Assembly (NCBI GenBank): GCA_023255615.1
Contig: JAHFLI010000081.1
Location: 1-5,846 of the forward strand
Reading direction: 5' to 3'
Length of the DNA stretch: 5,846 nt
From: Candidatus Woesearchaeota archaeon
GTDB taxonomy: Archaea; Nanobdellota; Nanobdellia; Woesearchaeales; JACQSR01
The notes under the pieces: generated by a model
The model's database searches: none
Told to the model about the DNA's origin: nothing
What the model saw: the letters and a program-made list of their open reading frames with translations, nothing else
Shown: positions 1 to 5,476 of the stretch, one piece after another
Position numbering within the stretch: the first letter of the stretch is position 1
Layout: each line of letters begins with the position of its first letter
Translations under genes and position numbers: made by a program

Positions 1-213
1 AATGTAGTTTTAATTGCAATTCTCGTGGTGTTAGTTATTGTGGCAGCTGTTCAAGCTGTTCAACTGTTTAATTTGAAAGGTGATCTTTCGGGAATGAAGG
101 CAGGTTCCAAAAGTACCGTTCAATCAACTGCTGCTGGCGGAGCTCCAGCACCAGCTGGTGGATCATTACCTTCTAACGTGAATAATCTCCCTAATATGGT
201 TGGTGGATGCTGA
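1..213 (+). CDS. Small membrane-anchored protein with C-terminal Gly-Gly-Cys tail (3' end only)
   Basis: The reading frame is open from the first base to TGA at 211-213, so the N-terminus lies outside the window. The visible 70 residues are a strongly hydrophobic helix (about residues 1-24, rich in V, I, L and A), then a short amphipathic piece (QLFNLKGDLSGMK), then a flexible linker rich in Ala, Gly, Pro and Ser. The protein ends NLPNMVGGC. The only cysteine in the visible part is the last residue. The helix plus Q..QL..LKG junction resembles the one in the next gene, so the two may share an ancestral membrane anchor. The next gene starts within or 5 nt after this stop, which suggests one transcript. 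I do not recognise a named family. A terminal thiol on a flexible arm beside thioredoxin and CcdA-like genes suggests a redox partner or a site of thiol attachment, but this is inference. Confidence 0.72.
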   Translation, partial: NVVLIAILVVLVIVAAVQAVQLFNLKGDLSGMKAGSKSTVQSTAAGGAPAPAGGSLPSNVNNLPNMVGGC

Positions 214-1445
214 TTCGTATGGAAGAAGATCGGAAAGAGAGCACTACAGATAAATCTCCCGAAGAACATAAAGAACATATGCACGAGCATCAGGGGCATC
301 ACGAGCATCATGAAGAAAAGGAATCTTCTGATACGTTAAAATTCGCGATTATCGGTGCCTTGTTCATCATCCTCATTGTGCAGATGGTCATGGTTTCTCA
401 GCTAAAAGGGATGATTGCCGAGAAAAAAGCAGCAGCTGACGCAGCAGCAAAGCCTGCGATTCTTACTCTCATGACTATTGCAGATTCTCAGTGCACATCA
501 TGTACTTCTCTTGATCCAGTTATTTCTGATCTCAAAAAGAAAAATGTAAAAGTAGAGAATGAAAAAAGTGTCGAGTTTAGTAGTCAAGGAGGAAAAGATC
601 TGATCACTCAATACGGTATTCAGAATGTTCCAAGCGTTATTGTTACGGGAGAAATCGACAAGGTAAGTGTAGATGGCTTTAAGAAAAATGCTGATGCACT
701 TGTTTATTCTCAGGAAAAACCTCCGTATCGAAATGTCGTTTCTGACCAAATCGATGGGCTTGTCACCGTTACTCAACTTGTCGATAAAACGTGTACCAAT
801 TGCACTGATTTTACTAGTACGATACAATCACTCAAAAAAGTAGGAGTTGGAGTAACAAGCGACGATGTCGTTGATATTTCCTCTACTCAAGGAAAGAATT
901 TAATGCAGAAATACAAGATTGAACGAGTGCCAACGATCATTATGTCAAATGGTATTAAATTTTATCCGCAGATAGTCCAGAGTTGGCCTGAAATTGGTAG
1001 TGTTGAGTCGGATGGAAATTATATTATGCGTTCCATTAATCCACCGTATAAAAATCTCTCAACAGGAAAGATTGATGGTTTAGTCACCTTAACCTATCTC
1101 GTTGATTCAAAGTGTACATCGTGTTATGACGTCAAGCGACACAAACAAATTTTGCAAGACCGATATCATGTCTTCCTTAAAGAGGAAAAGACTGTTGACG
1201 TTTCCAGTAAAGAAGGAGCTGCATTGGTAGACAAATACAAGATCAAATCTGCCCCAACTATTCTCATCTCGAAAGAAATTGCGGATTATCCTAATTTGGG
1301 CACGGTTTGGCAACAAGTCGGAAGCGTCGAATCTGATGGAACCTATGTGTTTAGGGATGTATCGGTGATGAACGGTGACTATCGCAATCTTGAAACAAAT
1401 GAGATTGTGAAGCCGGCACCTGTACCTCAGCCAGCGAGCGCATGA
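207..1445 (+). CDS. Membrane-anchored triple thioredoxin-fold protein with His-rich N-terminus
   Basis: The 412-residue protein is not a recognised named gene. Residues 1-44 are charged and carry a His-rich stretch (about 21-36, eight His). A single transmembrane helix spans about 46-65, followed by an Ala/Lys linker. Three tandem repeats follow (about 84-186, 187-292 and 293-400). Each has a beta strand, a CxxC (C96-TS-C99, C196-TN-C199, C303-TS-C306) and a later VP or AP matching the thioredoxin cis-proline (P142, P242, P350). These six are the only cysteines, so all sit in active-site pairs. A Pro/Ala tail closes the protein. The likely role is extracytoplasmic dithiol-disulfide exchange fed by the CcdA-like protein encoded next, with 4 nt ATGA overlap. 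Start is uncertain: ATG 207 overlaps the upstream stop, while ATG 219 (residue 5) sits 12 nt after a GGTGG. Domain identity is firm; substrate is unknown. Confidence 0.9.
   Translation: MLIRMEEDRKESTTDKSPEEHKEHMHEHQGHHEHHEEKESSDTLKFAIIGALFIILIVQMVMVSQLKGMIAEKKAAADAAAKPAILTLMTIADSQCTSCTSLDPVISDLKKKNVKVENEKSVEFSSQGGKDLITQYGIQNVPSVIVTGEIDKVSVDGFKKNADALVYSQEKPPYRNVVSDQIDGLVTVTQLVDKTCTNCTDFTSTIQSLKKVGVGVTSDDVVDISSTQGKNLMQKYKIERVPTIIMSNGIKFYPQIVQSWPEIGSVESDGNYIMRSINPPYKNLSTGKIDGLVTLTYLVDSKCTSCYDVKRHKQILQDRYHVFLKEEKTVDVSSKEGAALVDKYKIKSAPTILISKEIADYPNLGTVWQQVGSVESDGTYVFRDVSVMNGDYRNLETNEIVKPAPVPQPASA
456..1406 (+). repeat. Three tandem thioredoxin-domain repeats within one gene
   Basis: Three diverged coding repeats lie at about 456-764, 765-1082 and 1083-1406, 103-108 codons each. 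Each runs from a strand plus CxxC, through a (V/D)(E/D)(F/I/V)SS segment and a Y-x-I-x-x-(V/A)-P segment, to a closing (P/G)-x-Y-(R/K)-N motif. Repeats 2 and 3 share GSVESDG before the closing motif; repeat 1 lacks it. This suggests repeats 2 and 3 came from the later duplication. Boundaries are approximate. Confidence 0.8.
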
Positions 1446-2401
1446 AGACATTCATTCTTTTTTCTCTCTTCTTTATTCTTCTTTTTCCTGTTGTCTGCGC
1501 TGAAGAGAAATTAAATTTACCTCCGGGATTGCAAAAAATTATTGACTATAATCAAAATCAAGCAGTATTTTTTTCTGACCATTTGACTTTTTTTGTCGCG
1601 TTTCTCGGTGGCATGCTCAGTTTTTTCCTTCCCTGTACTCTTGCGATTCTTCCTGCCTATTTTGCATATACCTTTAAAACAGAACGACAGTTGACAAAAA
1701 AAACATTGTTATTTTTTTTGGGATTTAGTCTTGTTTTTGTTGTCTTAGGCATTATCGCGGGCCTCATCAAAACAACCTTGGATGAGTTACGCGTCAATTA
1801 TGAATTGCTTACGGTTATTGTTGGTATTTTCATCGTTTTTTTTGGAATAATGATGATCTTCGGAAAAGGAATTCCATTGTTGACAATTCGGAAGAGACCA
1901 GACCCAAGCAATCTCGGTATTTTCGTCTGGGGAATTTTATTTTCTCTTGGATGGTTTGCGTGCGCGGGTCCTATCTTATCAGGAATTTTATTGATGGCAA
2001 CGTTATTAGGCAATATGTTCAAAAGCGGATTATTACTCTTTTTTTATTCTCTCGGCATTTTTGTGCCCTTTTTTCTGGTTTCAGTGTTGTATGATAAATA
2101 TGATTTGGGAAAAAAATCATGGATGAAAGGTACAGAGATTCATTTCTCTGCGTTTGGCAAAGAATTTTTTATTCATTCCACTAATTTGATTTCTGGAATC
2201 TTACTTATTTTTATCGGCCTCATCTTTATTATTTTCCGCGGAACGAGCATTGTTAATCAAACGATCACCTATACGACCACCTCTATTTATGATGCAGAAC
2301 GAGGGTTAGCGAGTATGCCCTCTGCGAATATTATTGGTATCGTCATCTTTCTTCTCTTTGTTGGGATTGTTGGCTGGATACTTTTCCGAAAACAACAATA
2401 A
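1442..2401 (+). CDS. CcdA/DsbD-beta-like transmembrane thiol-disulfide carrier
   Basis: The 319-residue protein looks like the CcdA/DsbD transmembrane family, which passes electrons from cytoplasmic thioredoxin to extracytoplasmic thiols. A signal peptide is likely (residues 1-20, cleavage near VCA/EE). The family motifs are visible: FFLPCTLAILPAY in the first core helix (C65) and FACAGPIL in the fourth (C174), the expected redox pair. Apart from C19 in the signal peptide, these are the only cysteines. Helices lie at about 47-76, 86-110, 120-141, 157-188, 193-216 and 247-266, plus an extra one at 296-314. Basic loops (142-156 and 217-245) fall on the cytoplasmic side if the mature N-terminus is outside. 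Translation is coupled to the triple-thioredoxin gene by the ATGA overlap, with no clear ribosome site, so that protein is the likely acceptor. Cytochrome c maturation is possible, but no heme gene is nearby. Confidence 0.88.
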   Translation: MKTFILFSLFFILLFPVVCAEEKLNLPPGLQKIIDYNQNQAVFFSDHLTFFVAFLGGMLSFFLPCTLAILPAYFAYTFKTERQLTKKTLLFFLGFSLVFVVLGIIAGLIKTTLDELRVNYELLTVIVGIFIVFFGIMMIFGKGIPLLTIRKRPDPSNLGIFVWGILFSLGWFACAGPILSGILLMATLLGNMFKSGLLLFFYSLGIFVPFFLVSVLYDKYDLGKKSWMKGTEIHFSAFGKEFFIHSTNLISGILLIFIGLIFIIFRGTSIVNQTITYTTTSIYDAERGLASMPSANIIGIVIFLLFVGIVGWILFRKQQ

Positions 2402-2418
2402 CTTTTTATAGTGCCCTG

Positions 2419-2424
2419 GGTGAT
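2419..2424 (+). promoter_or_regulatory. Shine-Dalgarno site of the aRF1 gene
   Basis: GGTGAT lies 8 nt before ATG 2433 and matches the complement of the usual archaeal 16S rRNA 3' end. It fixes the start of the release factor and shows that the mRNA has a leader, or is read through from the upstream redox genes. Confidence 0.75.
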
Positions 2425-2432
2425 CTTCTTCT

Positions 2433-3527
2433 ATGAACTTAAGTCAAAACCAACGATATGGATTGAGAAAATTCATTAAAGATTTGGAAAACTTTCGTGG
2501 ACGTCATACGGAATTAGTGAGCGTGTATGTGCCGAAAGACTATGATTTGAATAAAGTGATCAATCAACTTTCTCAAGAGCAAGGAACTGCGTCTAATATT
2601 AAATCTTCTTCAACACGAAAAAATGTGCAAGATGCATTGGAACGAATGATTCAACATTTACGCTTGTTTAAGAGAACTCCCGAGAATGGATTAGCGGCTT
2701 TTTCCGGTAATGTTGCAGAGCGGGAAGGACAAAGCGATGTTCAAGTATGGAGCATTGAACCACCTGTTCCTCTTAATACACGAATTTATCGATGTGATAA
2801 AGAATTTGTTCTTGATATCTTGAAGGATATGCTTGAAGAGAAAGAAGTGTACGGAATGATTGTGATGGATCGACGGGATGCGAATATTGCTATCCTTAAA
2901 GGGAAAACAATTATTCCCTTACTGAAAACACATTCTGAAGTTCCGGGAAAATTTAAAGCGGGAGGTCAAAGTGCGCCCCGATTTGCACGACAACGGGAGG
3001 GTGCTGCGAAAGATCATTACAAAAAAGTTGCTGATTATGCAAAGGAGAAATTTTTAACCTATGAGGGATTAAAAGGAATTATTGTTGGCGGTCCCGGACC
3101 AACAAAATATGATTTTATTGAATATTTGACTGATCAATTGAAACGAAAAATTATAGGAGTGAAAGATTTAAGCTATACGGGCGAATTCGGATTACAGGAG
3201 TTGCTTGATAAATCCCAGGATATTTTAGCAAATGAAGAAGTCAGCAAAGAGAAACAGATTATGTTCAAATTCTTTGAAATGCTCGCAAAAAAACCAGGCA
3301 TGGTTGCGTATGGTGCGCAGGATGTTCTAGATAAACTAAAGAAAGGAGTAGTTGAGACGGTGTTGTTGTCAGAAGCGGTTCCTGAAGAAAAGATTTTGCA
3401 ATTTGAAGAAGAAGCAATGAAACAAGGATCGACGGTCGTTATTATTTCCGTGGAGACGCGCGAGGGCGTGCAGCTCCGCGATATGGGGATGAATGCTGCG
3501 ATTTTGCGTTATGAGTTGAGTAGCTAG
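2433..3527 (+). CDS. prf1: Archaeal peptide chain release factor aRF1, short form
   Basis: This class I release factor recognises all three stop codons in the ribosomal A site and triggers peptidyl-tRNA hydrolysis in the cytoplasm. Domain 1 carries TASNIKS (NIKS at 55-58) and YRCDKEF (119-125, the YxCxxxF motif), both used in stop-codon reading. Domain 2 carries GKFKAGGQSAPRF with the catalytic GGQ at 177-179. Domain 3 contains GGPGPTK (219-225) and the ending NAAILRY. At 364 residues it is shorter than the roughly 410-440 of typical aRF1/eRF1. The missing length falls after LLSEAVP (311-317), where homologues carry a mini-domain, often with zinc-binding cysteines. Here the sequence goes straight to the final helix and strand, and C121 is the only cysteine. 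The gene lies 31 nt after the CcdA-like gene on the same strand and has its own strong ribosome site. Identity is secure. Confidence 0.96.
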   Translation: MNLSQNQRYGLRKFIKDLENFRGRHTELVSVYVPKDYDLNKVINQLSQEQGTASNIKSSSTRKNVQDALERMIQHLRLFKRTPENGLAAFSGNVAEREGQSDVQVWSIEPPVPLNTRIYRCDKEFVLDILKDMLEEKEVYGMIVMDRRDANIAILKGKTIIPLLKTHSEVPGKFKAGGQSAPRFARQREGAAKDHYKKVADYAKEKFLTYEGLKGIIVGGPGPTKYDFIEYLTDQLKRKIIGVKDLSYTGEFGLQELLDKSQDILANEEVSKEKQIMFKFFEMLAKKPGMVAYGAQDVLDKLKKGVVETVLLSEAVPEEKILQFEEEAMKQGSTVVIISVETREGVQLRDMGMNAAILRYELSS

Positions 3528-4488
3528 GAAGTTTTTCAAGCGGAAATTGTGTAACGAGATCCTCCTCTGAGAGGCCGACTAAGTCTTTCCATTCACCATT
3601 GAGCGCTTTTCTGAGAAATTGTACCGACCAATCGATCACCAGGGGATCATGGATAAGGCCGAGGTGACCAATTCCTGGAATCCCCAATTCTCGAATATCG
3701 ACATTGATTGCACCTTCAATATCTGTTGTGCTCAAGAGAATTTCATCAGCACGAGAATAGATGTTGACGTATTTGACCGGATCACCTTCTCTTGGTCGAT
3801 TTAACCTCTTCAAAAACCTACTTCCTTTCATCATTTGACGAACGCTCTCGGCTGATACATGATATTTTGTACGACTCACACCAACATGAGATTCTTTCTT
3901 TTTCGCTGTTACTGTTCTTGAGATATCGCCGATCATTGCAATATATCCAGCGAGGGCAAGATACGTTCCACCGTTTGGTGCCCCAATCATGACGCAATGG
4001 TCGACTAAATCAGTATGATGCTTCGCAAAATATCTTGCGACAATCCCCCCTTCACTGAAACCAACGATATCAACTTTTCCTGAACCACATCTAGACTGTG
4101 TCTTGATCTCCCTAACTCTCTCGAGCACCTTACCTTCAGACGTCTCGTCCATCCTATCAAAGAAATCATAGTTAATTCTATATATCAATCCGAAACCATT
4201 TACTCGCAAACGATCTTCATAATCAAGAAAAATTCCCCTATTTTCTCCATAGCCATGAAGAAGAACTATAGGATTCGCGGAATAATTCTCAACACCAAGG
4301 GGCTTATTTCTCCATTCAATAGGAAAATCCGCTCTTAGTTGCTCATGAGCTATACCGATCGCATTCATCACTGCATAACGACCTTCCCGTGCAGAATATC
4401 GAGCGAAATCACTCAATCGACATGCGGCGGAAAGTGGTATTTCCCCTACCTGACGTATTTGATGCTCAACCCGTTGGACAAGATTCAT
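3442..4488 (-). CDS. Alpha/beta hydrolase, lipase/esterase-like
   Basis: The 348-residue protein has the marks of an alpha/beta-hydrolase esterase or lipase. IVLLHGYG (74-81) supplies the oxyanion-hole HG motif. IVGFSEGG (141-148) is the nucleophile elbow with Ser145. MIGAPNGGT (167-175) matches the G(A/T)P.xG segment of lipases. Likely acid and base are Asp248 (YSRADEIL) and His275 (GIGHLGLIHDP). There is no signal peptide or membrane helix, so it is probably cytosolic; the substrate cannot be told from sequence, and lipid or other ester hydrolysis is inferred. The last 29 or so residues (from about 320) are Ser/Arg/Pro-rich, low in hydrophobics, and read antisense to the aRF1 3' end; they look like a late extension after loss of an earlier stop. 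An AGGTG lies about 14 nt before the start. It is divergent from the SprT-like gene and may share a TATA element with it. Confidence 0.85.
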   Translation of the reverse strand: MNLVQRVEHQIRQVGEIPLSAACRLSDFARYSAREGRYAVMNAIGIAHEQLRADFPIEWRNKPLGVENYSANPIVLLHGYGENRGIFLDYEDRLRVNGFGLIYRINYDFFDRMDETSEGKVLERVREIKTQSRCGSGKVDIVGFSEGGIVARYFAKHHTDLVDHCVMIGAPNGGTYLALAGYIAMIGDISRTVTAKKKESHVGVSRTKYHVSAESVRQMMKGSRFLKRLNRPREGDPVKYVNIYSRADEILLSTTDIEGAINVDIRELGIPGIGHLGLIHDPLVIDWSVQFLRKALNGEWKDLVGLSEEDLVTQFPLEKLPSYSTHNAKSQHSSPYRGAARPRASPRK

Positions 4489-4529
4489 GCGTTGGCTCTA
4501 AACACCTGTGGTGGGAGAAATGGCTAACT

Positions 4530-4537
4530 ATTTAAAT
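4530..4537. promoter_or_regulatory. Palindromic TATA element between divergent genes
   Basis: ATTTAAAT reads the same on both strands, and its centre is 4533.5. About 26 nt downstream on the plus strand falls at ATG 4559, giving a leaderless mRNA for the SprT-like gene. About 26 nt the other way falls near 4507, giving a leader of about 19 nt that begins with AGGTG for the hydrolase. It could therefore act as a shared core promoter. Evidence is spacing and base composition only. Confidence 0.5.
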
Positions 4538-4558
4538 TTTGTCTCCCTTTTTCTTTGT

Positions 4559-5209
4559 ATGAACCTTGCCGAGCAATCATTGCTGGAATTATTTCCTGAA
4601 AAAAAAGAAGAGTATGAAGTGAGCTTGGCGTATTCTGGAAAATTTTCTTCGTATAACGGGAATGTGATAAAACGCCATCATATTCTCGAGTTTGGGTTAA
4701 GTAATGAATGGAAAGGAGTCTCAGCAGAAATTCAAATGGGGTTGATTCAATTGCTGTTGTGCAAGGTGTTCAAAACAAAACGATCAACTCATTATATGGA
4801 TATGTATCATTCGTTTATGAAAAAAATTCACATTGCAATTCCCAAAACAGAATCAGACGAACTGTTGGAAAAGAGTTTTGACCGCGTCAATGATCTTTAT
4901 TTTAATGGATTGATGGAAAAACCTAATTTAGTGTGGTGTGATTCCATTAACAAATTAGGAAGTTATGAATATGGGAGCGACAGAATTTCAATCAGTGAAA
5001 TTTTAAGAAATCATCTTCATCTTCTTGATTACGTGATGTATCACGAAATGTTGCACAAAAAACATAAATTTAGAAATGCAGAATTACGCAGCCTTTACCA
5101 CACCAAAGAATTTCGTGCCGATGAACGATCGTTTGAACACAGCGCATCCTGTGAAGAAGAATTAAAACGGTTGGTTCGTCGTCATAAGATGCGTTCATTC
5201 TTTTTTTAG
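4559..5209 (+). CDS. SprT-like zinc metalloprotease
   Basis: With the start at 4559 the protein is 216 residues. It carries HEMLH (162-166), a zinc-binding HExxH, followed by SLYHTKEF (178-185), matching the H-x-x-(E/x)-F third-ligand motif of SprT-like zincins (H181). Upstream, KLGSYEYGSDRISIS (132-146) resembles the LG...I.LS strand pair before the SprT helix. No signal peptide or membrane helix is seen, so it is likely cytoplasmic. Known SprT relatives such as Spartan and Wss1 cleave DNA-protein crosslinks, but similarity here covers the catalytic core only and the substrate is unknown. Start choice: ATG 4559 lies about 26 nt after ATTTAAAT, fitting a leaderless mRNA. ATG 4520 has a GGTGGGAG before it and adds 13 residues (17 with GTG 4508), but would put the TATA element inside the gene. 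The gene ends in a T-run before the histone promoter. Confidence 0.8.
   Translation: MNLAEQSLLELFPEKKEEYEVSLAYSGKFSSYNGNVIKRHHILEFGLSNEWKGVSAEIQMGLIQLLLCKVFKTKRSTHYMDMYHSFMKKIHIAIPKTESDELLEKSFDRVNDLYFNGLMEKPNLVWCDSINKLGSYEYGSDRISISEILRNHLHLLDYVMYHEMLHKKHKFRNAELRSLYHTKEFRADERSFEHSASCEEELKRLVRRHKMRSFFF
5201..5207 (+). terminator. Possible T-run terminator of the SprT-like gene
   Basis: Seven T in a row overlap the last codons and first base of the stop codon. Archaeal polymerase can terminate at such runs without a hairpin, and a new promoter begins just downstream. The TTT codons alone could also explain it. Confidence 0.3.
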
Positions 5210-5222
5210 AAAGCTTTAAATA
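5209..5222 (+). promoter_or_regulatory. BRE/TATA promoter of the histone-aIF5A pair
   Basis: TTTAAATA at 5215-5222 is preceded by the purine-rich GAAAGC (5209-5214), which fits a BRE. Initiation about 26 nt after the TATA centre falls near 5245, giving a leader of about 16 nt that keeps the GAGG ribosome site (5253-5256), 4 nt before ATG 5261. It lies directly after the preceding stop codon. Confidence 0.65.
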
Positions 5223-5260
5223 GATTTGGGCGATCCAAAAGATTCTCGAAAAGAGGACTT

Positions 5261-5470
5261 ATGAGTGCACGATTATTACCATTAGCAGCGATGGAAAAAA
5301 TTTTGAAGCAATGTGGAGCTGATCGTGTATCCGACAAAGCAAAGGTCGCGTTGAAATCAGTGGTGGAAGAAAAAGCAGACGAAATTGCAATTCGTGCCAT
5401 CAAATATGCAAATCATGCAGGGAGAAAAACAGTTAAAGCAGGAGATATTAAATTAGCAGCACGGGAGTAA
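5261..5470 (+). CDS. Archaeal histone, HMf family
   Basis: The 69-residue protein is a single histone fold of standard archaeal length, with no tails. It forms dimers and larger stacks that wrap DNA. Alpha-1 covers about residues 5-16, then loop 1 GADRVS (19-24) with the conserved arginine R22. The long alpha-2 covers about 24-52. Loop 2 is GRKTVKAGD (54-62), with the R-x-T DNA-contact pair and the aspartate that salt-bridges within the fold (D62). A short alpha-3 ends in LAARE. A single cysteine (C18) stands where many homologues have Ala in NAGAERVS. It has its own TATA promoter and GAGG ribosome site, and aIF5A follows 6 nt later, so the two are probably co-transcribed. Identity is secure; which of possibly several histone paralogues this is cannot be told. 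Confidence 0.95.
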   Translation: MSARLLPLAAMEKILKQCGADRVSDKAKVALKSVVEEKADEIAIRAIKYANHAGRKTVKAGDIKLAARE

Positions 5471-5476
5471 ATTCTT

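Noticed and set aside
498..827. Minus-strand open frame of 109 codons opposite thioredoxin repeats 1 and 2
   Set aside because: It is antisense to conserved active-site coding sequence, with composition typical of a shadow frame and no start signal.
1107..1451. Minus-strand open frame of 114 codons opposite the third thioredoxin repeat
   Set aside because: It is antisense to a well-supported domain with CxxC and cis-Pro and shows no recognisable motif.
1798..2022. Minus-strand frame rich in Ile, Pro and Asn opposite the CcdA-like gene
   Set aside because: Its composition is what results from reading membrane-helix codons backwards; no independent evidence supports it.
2403..2410. TTTTTATA as a TATA box for the aRF1 gene
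   Set aside because: Initiation 26 nt downstream would fall at about 2433, the start codon itself, and remove the strong GGTGAT ribosome site from the mRNA. The two signals exclude each other, and the ribosome site is the better match.
3450..3490. Locally GC-rich patch at the aRF1 3' end as a sign of transfer or a hairpin terminator
   Set aside because: It encodes the conserved last strand region of domain 3 in frame, and no stem followed by a T-run was found.
4508..4558. Longer N-terminus of the SprT-like protein (GTG 4508 or ATG 4520)
   Set aside because: Not excluded, since a GGTGGGAG precedes ATG 4520, but it would place the best TATA element inside the gene and adds a short hydrophobic stretch before the likely start of the fold.
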